A stretch of DNA of 64,000 nt from Promerops cafer (GCA_013398275.1 VZSE01010145.1:434001-498000), one strand, 5' to 3'; shown: positions 46,401 to 59,900, numbered from the stretch's first letter. Notes: a model not told the origin generated them from the letters alone. Translations and numbers: made by a program.

Positions 46401-49400
46401 TTCCCTGGAGGGCTGTCCCTATTTCCCACCCTGCAGGCCCCCTGTGCTGGTCTCTGTCTCACCTGGCAGGTTCAGGCTCCTGTTACCAGGCAGGGTGGAC
46501 CACAGCAGGAGCAGGGACAAAAGCTTTCCACGTGGAAGCTTTACCTTGGATCTCCCACTCCTCCTCAGAGCAGCACACAGAGCAAGCAGCAGCAGGAGTA
46601 TGGGAATGCAGCTGTCCAAGGAGCACGAGAGCCCAGCATCTTTTCACAGGGTCCACAGCTCCCCCATTTCCCCTGGAAGCTGCCAGGGGCCCAGCTCTTG
46701 TGAAAAATCAGGCTGCTTCTTAGAAGTGTAACAAACTAATTTTAAGCATCCATTTATAGAAGATTGGCCTTTGTTTCTCCACCGGTTTTTCATTTCCCTG
46801 TACATCTTTAACAGCAAAATATGTTTAGCAGCAAGGAAAAAGAAATAATTCTTAGCATTAGATGGGGATTTTTCCAGGATCATTTCAGTGACAGCTGTGG
46901 ATAGTCCTAAAGAGTATGAGGGCATGATTCAGTGATCCAAACAAACTTTTGGGTTGAGACCAGCTGTTATGAATACTTTCTTGCTCTTTTTAGGAATAAA
47001 AAGAATCTATGTGTATATTACACTCAGGCTGAGACTTGGGCTGCTTTTGTTTGCTTTTCATCATGTCCATGCTTATTCTCATTGTTATTGTATTGCTTTC
47101 AGCTTCAATAAACAGAGTATTTTTTTTTTAGAAAAAGCCCAGTGCCTCTTGTATCTGCAAGTCCAAATTCCTTGTGACTTGGCATAGCTGAAAGAACTGG
47201 AGTCTGCACTGCTGACCTAACTCAGATCTGCTGGTTTGCTGGTTGCTGCTTGCCTTTTCCAGTGGTAGGGGAGTGACAGTAATATATCTATAACTTGAGC
47301 TACCGTGTAGCATTTTCATTCTGCTCTGATAGCTGAGATACCAAACGGCGAGTGACAGAAACCAAACAAAGCTAACAAAGAAAAGGAAAAGAAGAGGAAA
47401 AAAAGGAGGCATGGCATAAAGTAATAAGAAATGAAAAAATATGAAATTCAGGAAAGAATAATAAAAATCCTAAAATAAATGGCAGGGTTTGATTTTGCAG
47501 TGCTGGCTTACAGCCAGGTAACTGTCTGAAAAGTAAAACAAGTGAAGCAGATACACCTAAGGGAAAAATAATGAGCATACTCTTTTGAGGAAAAGATGAA
47601 CTAGAAGAAAATAAAAAGACCCATCAAGAATGATGGAACTGTGGGACTTTAACCCTTTCAGTGCCACCTGTGTTGCTTTTGAAAGGGAGAAATCAGTACT
47701 AGCCTGAGAACAGTAGTGGAGGGAGGAGCTGGGAACATTTGAAGACTCCCAGGTCTGCTCCAGCTGAAACTCCCCGTGTCCTCTCAATCTAGTCAACAGG
47801 CCTTGAGCAACCACTCCAGGAGGACTAAAAACCATCTCTTCTCTTCCACAACTCAGCTGCTTTCCTCCTTGTTCCAGAAAACCCCATAAGACTGCTCTCA
47901 GTTACATGGGTAAAAACAGACCCTGGCCCATAGCAGGAGGAACCACTTCACAGGAAAATGTGCTTTTTCACCCACCAACTTCTGGTAGTAGCTTGTTTGG
48001 CTTTTGCCACCAATGTTCCAAGAGAATTTTAATCTTAATTCCTTCTATCCTACAGGGATCTTATATTTCCATGACTGTCCTCCTTGAAATTTTTTAACAG
48101 TATTCAAAATTAAATGGTCCTCATGTTTGTTTTTTTTTAGCAAAAGTCAATCCTAACATGATAGCCAAATCTAAAGCAACTTTTCTAAGGCTGGAAGAAT
48201 TCCTCTAATCCGTGGAAGATGTAAATGTTACTGCTGTTACTGTCAGCCAGTAGGAGTAGACTGGCTAGGAAGAAGCAGGCAAAGAAAAATAAGGGTATTC
48301 TTTAGTCATAAACTTATCCTTTACACACAGGTCAATGAAAATAGGAATCATTCTTCTCACAGAGGATTCAGTTCCCATCTTCTGGGTGCTGACTGGCCAC
48401 AGTTTTGGTACAAAGGGACCAAATTCCAAATGAAGTCCTTCCCTGAAGGAGCCTGTACAAAGACTCTTCTGCAGTGAACTCTGCCTGCTGTTGTTCCTCA
48501 CAGTGGTAAAAGAGGCCAAAAGAACTCTTACAGTCCTGTTAAGCTGATATGAAATAAAAGCTACTTATATGCCTCGAAACCACTTTGTAGTGAAGATGGG
48601 TAAACTTTGGCTTTTTATGGCTACTGCTGTACATATTTTTCCCCTTATCTCCATGCAGAGTCTTGGCGCATCAGCGTATAAATAAAGGCAACCTATCCAT
48701 TTCCCTTTCAGATTTCCAAGGGAAGTTACAAGGCAATTAGCTTTGTATCATAAGCTTTACTGGCAGCAGAAAGCCAGAATCACAGGAACATTTGGTTCCC
48801 AGGAATTTGGATCTCGTCAGTGAGGGCCAGTGCCAACACCAACCAGTGTCTGCCAGTTGTTGTTCTTCTTCACAGCTACAGCTGGCTGCCGTTCCAGCAA
48901 TGCTGGGGATTAAAGATCAATACCTGATCACAGTTACTGGGCGAGAGGGACGTAAGGCGTTTGTGAGGAGAAGAGCTGACCCAGCACTCCACAGTCCTCT
49001 AAGGGCACAAGTGAAAGAGAGGAGAGCAGAACTCCAAAACCTGGAGGGAGTGCTGAATTTGAGGGCAGGCTTGCACTGCCCCCCGGCAGAGATACGATAT
49101 CCATAACATACAGATCATGAAAGTATATTAATCCTTGGAAACTAGATCATGTGGCTCTCAGTAATGAATCCTGCACAATTTGCCATCTTCTATCTTGATC
49201 TCAGGATTCCCTCCCTGTAGTTTTATTTTCTCACAGTGAGAGTGACATTTCTGAGACTATCATAGCTCCTGAAATATGTCAGAACATTATTTTTGTAATA
49301 ACTGCATCTCAATATTCTTCCTGTGTGGTCTCCTGGGACATAGAAAATACTGCCTAGGAATCCTTATTTATGTCTCCAAAGCAGCAGGGCAAGGTTGCAG

Positions 49401-50039
49401 CTTAGATATATGAAATGCCCATCTTTTGCCTTCAGTGTCCCCAGCAATTGCCTCAGCAGAGGAGCAGACTAAAACATTAAAGAAATAAAAATAGCCTTGT
49501 TCTTGTTTAACTCTTCAGGTCACTCTTTGTAACATCATTATATTCAAGACACCACCAATCTTTGCCCCCCCTCTCCCACTGCCTGAGTAATTGTTGCTTC
49601 TCACCCCTGAAAAGGGGTACAGACACTTCTCCAACTCACCGGGCTGTTGCAAGGGAAAAGTAGCAGATACATGCAGCACACCCCAAGCTCACCATCTTTC
49701 TGTAGGCACCAAATGCTACCAGTGAGTTGGTGCTATTTTTCTTGCGCGACGCAGCGATGATGAAAGGAAGCGTTTTGGGGTAGGCACAGCAAAGACCATC
49801 CAGGGCAGTGGTATTTGAGTTGTGCAGTTCAGTGCAGACTGTAGGAGGCCTTACTCACCAGGGTGTGAGGCTGGATTTGTCCCGCGATTTCCAGGGGAGC
49901 ACGGCTCCCTAAAGCTCCCCGTGAGCAGCCAGGCCACCTTCAGCAGGGAGAGAGGACAATTACTCATGTGTGCCACCTCCCACACGCTGTAATTGATTTA
50001 GCAGCAGTTTAGAACAACGCCGAGCATTGTCAAGGATGT
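37401..50039. other. Long noncoding stretch, no gene recognised
   Basis: About 12.6 kb without a supportable gene or named repeat. Local points: a TATAAATAAAGG sequence at 48677-48688 with no other promoter support; a small CpG cluster at about 49745-49785; a purine-rich 16-base near-duplication GAGGAGGTGAAGGG near 38290-38320; and open frames at 45835-46191 and 46219-46731 that lack domains. Confidence 0.5.
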
Positions 50040-50400
50040 TCCTTTGTGGCATTAAATCAAGTTCCTTGAGATGGATTACATACTAACCACATACTATCTC
50101 AAAATCCCAAGGGCTGTTTATTGTTCAACAATTTACGACAGCCTTGTTAGAGCCCTGCATATCAGGCATCTCTGGAGTATGAGAAGAAACAGAGACAAAC
50201 AGCATACAAACTATATTGAACAATTCATTACATTATATTGTGGAAACCTAAGCACAGCATGCAGATAACCCTTTTATGAGTGCTGCCTTATTGAACAATA
50301 ATCACTGTAATGTTTCAGATATTTAAATCATATTTATAATCACACATTTTAACGCAACATCCCTCATAAAGTTCTCAAGGCATTTTACAGGACGCATAAA
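50040..50400. promoter_or_regulatory. Candidate noncoding element with SOX-like sites
   Basis: TTGAACAAT occurs at 50216-50224 and 50291-50299, and on the minus strand at 50120-50128. The latter is part of a perfect 13-base palindrome, ATTGTT-C-AACAAT. AACAAT/ATTGTT is the core recognised by SOX HMG-box factors. The AT-rich, non-repetitive context looks like a conserved noncoding element, but conservation was not tested. Confidence 0.3.
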
Positions 50401-53400
50401 GCATGGAAAAATACAAAATTTAAAAATGCAGATGCACCTACCACAGGTGCTGGAGGTAGGCTAATGAGGTAGATATACAAAAGTCTAAGCTGACAGTTTA
50501 ACAGTTTAAGTAGGGTATATAATAATTCAAGCACGTTTTAAGGTATCCTTAGTTATAAACCTGTTCTTTAACTAAATATTTGGGCTAGGTTGTATAAGTG
50601 CTTATTTTCAGTTTACAATTATGGTGAGAAACAGCAACATTTTTTGGTTCCTTATTTAGAATCTTGTGCTTAAAAGCTTTCATGGGTCCCAAGCTGGAAG
50701 ATGAATTACCAGGGGAGGTTTCCAGTGTGCCTGCTGAGCAGTGCTGTATATAACAACACCTCTCCAAGAGGACTGCAACCTCTGCCTTGCTGCATGTTCC
50801 ACAGGACCATGAGCCACGTCCTCTGTTTCTGTGTGTGCAGGGGACATCCCACAGTGATGGCCACTGGTGCTATCCAGCCAAGGCTCCCACTCCTTCCTGT
50901 CTAAAACAGCCCCCAAGGATGTTCCTGAGCACAGCTGTCACTGCACCCAGCTATGATCCTTTAGCACTCCACAGCACCCAGGCACCTGATGTGGCCCTGG
51001 TCTGCCCAGGGGTGTCTTGGTTCTGGTTATACACCTGCTGCTCTTCATACTAGAGCAGGCAGTAACAAGCTAATTCCATCTCTGATTTACATTCTTTTTG
51101 ATAGACCACAGCATCTAAAAATCAAGGTTAAGTTAGTGAACTGTCGTGGAAGTTTTTCTGAGAAAAAAGCGTATTTAATTCTGTGCCTGTTACTGTAGAA
51201 AATTCTGGAGGTACTTGCAACTTTCTAGGGTTTTTTTAAAATTTTAACATATTTCACCATGTCCAGAAATAATTTTTAATATGTTGTAATGTGTAAAAAG
51301 TGTGGGAGGGTTGGGATATTTTTCTTGATGGCACTATGTGCATGTGTCTATATTCTCATGGCATATTTGTGGCTTGGATTCAAACTATAGATCAATTCTC
51401 ATTTCTCTACTTTGAGACATTTCCCTCTTCTTTGAAGTTAGAACTTAAAAATTGGGGTAAAGTGTCAGGGAACTTTAAATAAAAATATATGGTATTTTGA
51501 TGTTTAAGGATCTCAAAAACAGTACCTCAGAGTTTGATGGGATATAATTAAGGAAACAAACAAAAAAGCCCAAACAGAAGCCAAAAACCTTATGGAAGAA
51601 ATAGAACAGAGAGAGTTCCTGTGGTGGAAAAAAAGAACTGGCTAATCAACAACGTCTGGGGATAGGAGCAAACTCGGAGGATTCGTGATTCTTCGTGATA
51701 TTTTTTTTTAGGACTATAATTCTATTTTTGCAAACCACTTATGTCCTGGGAGATGACTAAGGAAACCCGGCGAGCTATAGGACATCTGCTTTTGGCCAGT
51801 GCACCATAGGACACCACCTTTCCCTGGCTCCTTTCCCAGCTGGACAAGCTTCCTGCTGGCAAAAGCAGCAGGTGAGGAATCCTGGTCCAAGCTTTTTCTA
51901 GTTTACTGTGTGCTCCTGGGTCAGCCAGGGAGAGCATCCTCCTGGCAGAAGCTCAGATTCCACCACCAGGAGAGCGGCTGGAGGTGCTGCCTGCTCCCAA
52001 CAAAGGAAGCTCCTGCCCACAGGGGGCTTTGGCTCAGCACAGCCTGGACGTGCCCATGCTCAGGAGAAGCAAAAGTGGTGCTCTGCTACAGCCACCAAGA
52101 AGGGCTGGAGAGATTGTTCTGTGTGCTCATGAGGCACCAAACCACGGGGCACCAGCCAGCAGCACAGGCAGTCCCCGAGCACTCTGCACATCGCTGTGCT
52201 GACATTTCCTCAGCTCTGTCTGAGGCAACAAATACTGCTGCTTTGGAGGTGAACCTACACTGAGCTTCCCCTCACACTTCTCTCCATGTTTTTGTTGTCT
52301 CTTTTTCTGTCTAGTCACAATTTTCACCAGAAACAACATGTGAGGATGATTTTTAGTGGGTGGCTTGAGCACACAATAGGTTACAGAGCTGCAAGCAGTC
52401 AGAGACCATCAGCCTCACCTAATGGAATAACAGATAGAGGACAAGAATAATAGCTCCCCTGTCTGCTGGTCTATTAATAGAGGAGGCATCAATACTGCAA
52501 AATGACTGGTAATAAGAATATTTTAAGGATGGGGGTGAACCTTGGAAATAAATGAACTTTCACTGCTAGCAGGATTGCTGCAGCATAAATTAAATGCTTT
52601 TAGAATTTGTTTGTTTCGTTACTGGGCAGAAATAGGGTATCAAATGTTAGTTATTGTTGTTATTTTTTTATTATTCTGCTTTTTAAAATGTTTAGTCATT
52701 CTTTTTTTCCCTTTAACATCCATGTCCAAAAACCACATAGAACTTCTGACCTAGGAATATATTTATACAACATCACAAATCTTTTCCATGGCAACAGGCC
52801 TTGTCAAGCTGTCACAAGCACCATAATGACAGATTTCCAAGCAGTTCCCAAATAAATATGATCTTAGCATGTTACTGGAGAAAAATGCTTTCTGTAAGTG
52901 ATGGGTAGCTCAAAGCACCCGGCCCAGAGGTGCAGGTAGAACATTAAGAGCCAATACTCCACCATGAAAACCAGTAGGAGATTCAATATTCAGTTAAGTC
53001 TGAAGCCTTTATATTTGGCAAACAAAGGAGAGTAAAGGCTAGTTCTTCAGACCTTTTGTCACAAAATTAAACATGACTGACCTCAGTCGAAAGGACTTCT
53101 TGAGTGAATAAAGATCACTTCTCAAGAGCTGAAGGACTGGACCCTTCCAAGTCAAGAAATATTTAGAGTGACAGCTGGCATGGACTCTGCAGTGCATAGA
53201 CCTTCAACAGGTCCCAAAGAAATGGAGCAATTCAGAATTGGGCACTGGGACCTAAAAAACAATCTCAAAGTCAGATTGTGCCTTTGAGATATTTTCTGCT
53301 TCTTCCTGGATTCCACTGGACTCAGCAACTAGTAGGAATAAGGAACTTGGGAAAAATTTTGTTTAGAAATGAGCAGCAGCAATGGCTTATGAGAAGTGGG

Positions 53401-53590
53401 TTCAGGCTGTCCCTCCCTTGGTATTTACAAGCAGCTAGATTTAAATAGGATATCTCTTAAGGAGGAATGGTTTCATCCACCTAGCTGCCAACAAAGTACC
53501 AGAGAATACTGGAGCCAGATGCTGTTCCATGTATTTTTTTCTCAATGATCATAACAGTGGAACTCTGATAGTATTTTTTTGGTACTATTG
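50401..53590. other. Noncoding stretch, no gene recognised
   Basis: No supportable gene or named repeat. A GC-richer patch at about 51800-52260 opens frames on both strands (up to about 154 codons) without any recognised domain. Confidence 0.5.
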
Positions 53591-53860
53591 TACATTTCAC
53601 CTGCCATCTGCCTTCTCAGAACACCCTCCAATAGCCTTATCTTGCTCTTTTCCTCCCCTTACTCACTCTCAGCTTCATGCCTGCACTCGTGGTGCCTCCT
53701 AACACATTAAACAGTCTCCATGACCTCATCTGCCAAACGTCCTTTTATTCACATCCAAAAACCTCCTAAAACCCACCTCTTACAGTAAGCAAGCTTTCTT
53801 CTATTATAATTTATAATTTTGTCTTTTTTTCTTCTTGTCTCTCTCTATTTTTCACATTGT
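53591..53860. other. C-rich, G-poor segment
   Basis: Hand count gives about 87 C against 22 G on the + strand, with T and A making up the rest. The skew has the opposite sign to that at 24.3 kb and is much weaker. No gene or repeat family is recognised. Confidence 0.5.
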
Positions 53861-56534
53861 AATAGACAGAGCTGTTAGTATCATCAGAACCTAAAATTGC
53901 CTGACATTTCCCATTACAAGACTTTGTTTTCAGTTGCTTATAATTTTGCAGCTTTGAATTACTTAGACTGAATTTTTCCATGCCAGGTGTTTCAAGCAAA
54001 ATTTTTCTGGAAAGTTTCAGCTAGACTACTTTAGACAGTTCTGAAAATGCAATTAAGGAAGAACTCCATGGTTTAGCCATTTGAAAGAATTCTTACAAGC
54101 ACTTTGTTCAAAAGCACTCAGGTTTGGCGTAGAGGTTTCAAGGATCCAGTGAATCCTTTGGCCTGCCAAAGGATTTTCTGTACCCCCAGAAAAATGTCAG
54201 TCTGTGCCCACCCCCAAAATCTCATTTAAAACTAAAGCTCAATGGAGAGCTGTGACTCTTTGGCAGCTAGAGCTCCAACGCAATAGGGACTGGATGGAAA
54301 AAATGAGGAAATTCCAGAATTAAGGTTGCTTTGGTAGCCTTAACTAGACCCCCACCTTGTATGCAAGCTGCTGTCACATTCTATATTTAATTACGTGATC
54401 ACACAGAGATTTCCTTCCCCCACTGGGTCTGGCCTCATGCAGGGCACAGGACAGACCTGTGCTGAAGGAGGGCTCATTTGTTTGCTGAATGTGAAAGGCA
54501 CCAGCTCGAGAGCAGCGGGCATGGGAATTAAGGAGGAGGGAAAATTGTGCTTTGCGTAGTCAAACACTTCCTGGAGATTCGGATGTTGCTTCTGACCCTG
54601 CCAGAAGAGAGGAGATTTTAAGAGGCACTTAGCTGGGCAGCTCCATGGAAAATATTCAGCATCTACAGTTGAGTGGAAGAACTACAGATTTTAGAAAAAT
54701 AGGAATCTGATTGTATATATAAGGGCAATATGAATGTAGACACTTGAAAGAGGTCTGAATTAAAACTTCAGAGACTTAATATTTAGGTTTTTGTGTTGTG
54801 CTCTATAGCTTTTAGCCTCTTTTCAACTAGAAAAATGGTGTATTAAACTGTTTAGCCTCCACAGTTTGCTAGATTGGGACCCCATCTCTCTAATCCCTGT
54901 CAAGATAAATCAGGTTAAAACCTGCATTTCTGAATGGCAGCTCTCACACCCAATATATGCCCCAAAATAATAATTTTCAGGATCTGGACATTGTTTAAGA
55001 CAAAGTGCCACAGCTGGTGTTCAGAAAGCAGACCCTCCCAAACAGCTGATAACTTTAGCATTTTCACACAGAATTAAGCAGGTGTTGGGGGAAGGTATCA
55101 GTGTGTCACAAGGACTGAAAGCAAAGTCTCATTCTCGTCTCTGCAAATGCAGCACTGGCAGTGAAGAGGGGTGCCAAGATGGGATGCACATGGTATTGCA
55201 AGGATAGAGGGATGGGGCCTTTTTGTGTGAACAGGAAACTGCTCTGAGGGCACAGAAAATGTTCATTTCAATAAAACACTTGGGGAAAAAAAAGAAATAC
55301 ACTTGGCACTCTGGCAGAATTTTATCAAACTGCAAAGTTTTCCATGAAGCCCTGGGCATGCTGCATACAGAGTAAAGCAAAATAACAACTACTGGTGTTT
55401 GGTCAGAGCAATATCTAGATCTCAGTAGATACCAATTAGTCGCCAAAAACTACTGTGTGCACATGACAGAGGTTAAAATTGCTCAGAAGGTTTTCTTTCT
55501 GAAGCTGTTATCTTTTTAACACAATTTATTAGTCATATCCAGTTAGCACTTCTCTAGAAGTGAAATCAGCATCATCACATTAAGAGCTGAGAGTAAAAAG
55601 GATAATTAACCAAACAACTAAACTGCTTCCTACAATTGTTATTCAAATTCTTGGTAAAGCATTTATGTTTCTTAAAACATAATCTGAGCATTTTATCTTA
55701 AAGCAATTTTTTTATAGAAAAGTAGCACAAAAATCTTCTAAATGGGTCAGACTCACATTGCACTGAAGTCAGCTCCTTGTTTTAGGAAGATGTGTGGATT
55801 GATATATCCCTCACATCACATTTCTGCACACAGGAAGGCAGAAGAGCTCACTTTGAATTAAGAAAAGGTAAGCCTCACTCAGGAAGGCAGTTTTATGAAC
55901 ATTTGAATTTATTTCATATTTGCCTTCTTTTCAAGATTTAATTACAAAAACAGCCTAAAAGAATCCCCTGAAACTCCACCATCAAATTAACTCAGGGCTG
56001 CACGTCTCTGCTGCAGAACAAATATCCCTTGTAAGTGTTAGACGTTTGGAGGGGGGTGGATCTTTTTAAAGAAATTATTCTTGCTGTGCTTAATATGACC
56101 TTTCCTTGACCGGCAATTTTTCCTGTCTCTCAGGCTTGTTTTCCTGAATCTCTCCTGAACAGTCTGAGAGCTCCGTGCAGGCTGAGCAATGCCTCAGACT
56201 CTGCAGCCTTCCAGGGAGTTTCTAACTAGGTTAAACATGTTCACCCACCCTTGTTCTGAATTGCCATATGCCTGCAACTTCAGTGAGCTCGGATGGATGT
56301 AGCTGTGAGCAGGCAGTTCAGAACGACTCCTGCCTCTTCTGTTCAGCTTGCCCCCCACCAATGACTGAATTGTTTACCCACACAGCACTTCTGCAGTTAT
56401 TGAGAATTTTTCATCAGCTTTGCCTAATTTTTGCAGTTATTGAGAAGCTTTGATTGGCTTGTCTGAAATTCCTGGAATTTGTTTTGCTCACTATCCCCAG
56501 AAACAGGGGATGAAAAGTAAAGAATTTATTAGCA
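53861..56534. other. Noncoding stretch, nothing recognised
   Basis: AT-rich DNA with no gene, RNA or repeat that I can support. Confidence 0.5.
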
Positions 56535-56640
56535 GTGCTTTACAGATGGCAGGAATGAGGAGCAAGCAAACCAGAAAGGCTTGTGCAGAGTCATGCAGTG
56601 AAGCATTTTCACCATTGTCTCCAAGATCCCCGATTTTAGG
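56535..56640 (-). mobile_element. Possible MIR/CORE-SINE relic
   Basis: TTTACAGATGGCAGGAATGAGG, then a GCTTGTGCAGAGTCATGCAGTGA stretch and CCCCGATTTTAGGACC, can be laid against the reverse-complement MIR order TTTACAGATGAGGAAACTGAGG, TTGCCCAAGGTCAC, CGGGATTCGAACCC. It is strongly diverged, so confidence is low. Confidence 0.3.
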
Positions 56641-57441
56641 ACCAGCATGACAGCTACCTGATTACACACCACAGCTTGGGGCTGGTCTTTGATCAAGGTA
56701 AGCACAGGCACTTTTGGCAAGCACAGGCTTTTCCCCTCCCCAAAGATGGCACAGAAACTCCAGCTGTGACAAACGTTTCTGTGTGCAGGAGGACCCAAGG
56801 TCACAGTGATTAACCCAAAAGACCATTTCCCAGTGGATTACCTCAGATGATTCTTTCTAAAAAATTGCTCCATACACGGACCAAAGTTCACACAGCTCTT
56901 CCTCTGGACCCTTCTGTCACCCCATCTGTGTTGACACCAGAAGTTTAGTGGCCAGGGCAGAGCAGTGAAAGCTGCAGGATTTTGCAGAGTGTATCAGAGA
57001 GGAGAAGAGAATGTGACACGTGTCTCTTCGTCTGAGGTGCCTTATGCACTGCCATCTCTTCACCTAAGGGGTGGAATATTTTTTCTGCCTGACACAGTCT
57101 TCATTTCAACAGATTTCCAGACAGGAGAAGCCACATTTGTGCTATGAGCTAGAAGTGCCAGGCTCTTGCCTGGGTAGACATTCTCTGGGAGATTTTTGTG
57201 ATCCAGACAGGGTTTCTGTCTCCTTGTCTGGAACACGAAGAGTCTGGAGATGCCACGCTGCCACGAAGCAGAACAAATAGGTTATTAAGGGCTTGCCTCA
57301 CGTAAGCCATGCAGAAAGGATTTTGACTTTAATGAATCAAGGCAAAGGATGAATAACTGAAGGTCTCAGTCTCTGGACGACCTACCCTCTGATATTTTTG
57401 CTTCAGCTTGCAGGAGCCTAAGTCCTGGACCAGCACACTAT
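56641..57441. other. Noncoding stretch, nothing recognised
   Basis: No supportable gene. It ends where a CR1 fragment begins. Confidence 0.5.
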
Positions 57442-57862
57442 GGAGAAGGGTCTGGAGTGCATTCTTGTGAGGGGCAGCTGAGGGAGCTGGGGGTGTTCAG
57501 CCTGGAGAAAAGGAGGCTCAGGGGGGCCTCATCACTCTCTGCAGCTGCCTGAAAGAAGAGTGTAGCCAAGGGAGGGCTGGGTCCTGCTCCCAGGTAACAA
57601 GTGACAAGATGAGAGTAAACAGGCTCAAGCTGCACAGGCCAGGTTTAGGTTGGACATCAGAAGGAATTTGTCCAAAGAAAGGGTGACCAGACAGTGGAAC
57701 AGGCTGCCCAGGAGGTGGAGGCATCACCATCCCTGGAGGTGTTTAAGGAAAGATGGGATGTGGCACTCAGTGCCACAGTCTGGTTGACAGGATGGTGTTG
57801 GGCTTGATAATCTGAGGCCTTTTCCAATCTGATTCTCTGCAATTCTGTGTACTTCTGTGATT
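57442..57862 (+). mobile_element. CR1 LINE 3' fragment, best copy in the window
   Basis: About 420 bases follow the CR1 3' region closely: GGGCAGCTGAGGGAGCTGGG, CAGCCTGGAGAAAAGGAGGCT, CTCCCAGGTAACAAG, GGAACAGGCTGCCCAGG and CATCCCTGGAGGTGTTTAA, then a TTTTCCAATCTGATT block. It ends in two degenerate ATTCTGTG-type terminal repeats (57842-57862). It is 5'-truncated, as is typical for CR1. The open frames across it are remnants or chance frames of the element, not host genes. Confidence 0.93.
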
Positions 57863-59754
57863 TTCATGCAGTATGCTGTTACAAAGGTGATTTGTGTGGG
57901 GCTTTTGACTGACTTTTTAAACATATTTTTTTTTAAAGAGGACCTTCCTGCCTCTGCAGCCTCCAAAGTTCAGGCTGAGCCTGTATGTGGCAAATGCCTC
58001 TTTGCCTTGGTGCTACACCTGAGCAGACACAGCCCCCCCACTGCCTAATTCAAGATGCTCTGTGGTCTGTTTTCCAAACAATTTTAGTGTGAAAAACCCC
58101 ACTTTTCTCATATTTCCAAGACATTCACCAGGAGAGGAAATTCCATGCTAAATTTAAGCATGAGATACAAGTGGGCACTGGCAGAAGATGTGCATACCAC
58201 AAACCGAGTCCTCCAACTGCCAAAGTGACTTATTTTCTGTAGTTCCTTATTCTTTTTCCTAAAATTCCTTATTTTCTGTAAGTCTGGCACACACGCCACA
58301 TATGGACCACACTCACCTTACAAATCTGCATGTGCATGATATATTTTAAACCAAATCAGCTTTCCCTGCCAAGCCAGCTCAGACAAAACTCCTTTTTACC
58401 TCCTGAAATGGATGGAGCCTCTTGATTTCTGGATAGTTCTGGATCATCCTTGCAGATGGACACTACATTACTAAACAGACAAGCTGGAGGCTCCATGCAG
58501 AAGAATCACATTAAATATATATGTGATTTACTGCAGAATTTTTCCTATTAATGCACATTATATTGACATTTACTGTGAGAATTCATGCTTCATAAACATG
58601 GAATTGTTCTGTTTTCTCAATTTGTGCCAGTTTCCAATAAATACAGAAATTAGGTAGCTATCACGAAAGCTATCTGATAGAATTCAAAAATAGATAAACA
58701 AAGAATAGCAAAGCAATTTGGTCATTAAAATTCTAAAAAAACCAAACAAAAATATATCTGCCCATTATCCTTTTGATGAATCTGGCCTTTTGCCTCCAAA
58801 CCACTACAAATTTCAGCTGGCATAAGAGGAGCATTTTATGAATCCTACCCAATGTTTGCAGCACTGAACTAGAAATGCCAGTCAATAACAGCTCATTATC
58901 ATTATCCAGATGAGAGGCAAATTAAGCATGGGAACACTATGCTACTGCAATGTAAAGGTTGAAATTCAAAACAGCACAAGCGAGAAAAATTTGGACTAAG
59001 ATTGTCTACACAAAAACTTAAGGATTATCATGGCTGGATCTGAATCTGTATTTTTTCTCAACACACTGGAGCATCCTTGCAAAGATATAGGTGGAGCACT
59101 GCATCGTCCTACAGAATTTATCTTTTCCAAAGAATTCTGCTAACCAAAATAACAACTTTTAGCAGAAAAGATAGGATACAGCCAAGGCTCTGTCTAAAAT
59201 TGTCTAAATTCTTCCTTGATATCTTGTCTTCCCACCACTTTAGCAGCCCACTTGAATAGCCAAGTTCCCAAGATTGTTTCAACCCCTCCTGGCAGATTTT
59301 CCTGGGATACTGTCAGTTTTGCACCTGAATGACTCCAAAGAACCCAGCTCCCAAACCAATCAAAATTATAAAACCCTAATTCTTCTTTCAAAACCTGAAT
59401 TCTTCAGCATTTTGGGTGGGAGGAGAAGGACCAGTCTGAAGCTCCCCAGAACGTTGCTCTCCTGCTGCTTTGGAGAGTTTGTGCTCTGGCAGTGCCTCCA
59501 AGGTGGTGCCCCAAATCTGAGTCCAGGCATTCAACCTGAGCACACCAGGTGAGTCTGAACCTTGTGACAATTTGGAAATCTTTCTTTGGAGTCAGGATGA
59601 AACTGGCTGCTTAGAAAACCTCTGAAATGGAGGCTGCACCCGCATTGTGAAGAGGGCAGGGTGGGCCCAAAATACACAGGACACGTTTCATTTCCCCTGG
59701 CAGCTGAAGCATCACTGCCCTGGCAGAGCTTACCTTGTCACAGGTGAGACAGCC
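57863..59754. other. Noncoding stretch, nothing recognised
   Basis: No supportable gene or repeat family. AT-rich until about 59400, then becoming GC-richer. Confidence 0.5.
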
Positions 59755-59900
59755 ACAGTCCATGGAGTGTCTCCTGTACCATCAGAAGCTTCTCTCTGTG
59801 AGCTCCCACAGTCCATGGAGTGTCTCCTGTACCATCAGAAGGTTCTCTCTGTGAGCTCCCACAGCCCATGGAGTGTCACCACCAGAAGGCTTTCAGTGTC
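59755..59900. repeat. 53-base minisatellite, about 2.7 copies
   Basis: Units start at 59755, 59808 and 59861 with ACAGTCCATGGAGTGTCTCC or a close variant. Copies one and two are nearly identical. The third carries a small internal deletion and fades out near 59900. The repeat lies within an open frame on the + strand (59647-60147), whose product therefore has two near-identical segments of about 18 residues, but 53 is not a multiple of three, so the frame is not preserved between units. Confidence 0.9.

Noticed and set aside
48677..48688. TATAAATAAAGG, considered as a TATA box
   Set aside because: A good match to the motif, but with no initiator, CpG context or downstream gene, and such strings are frequent in AT-rich DNA.
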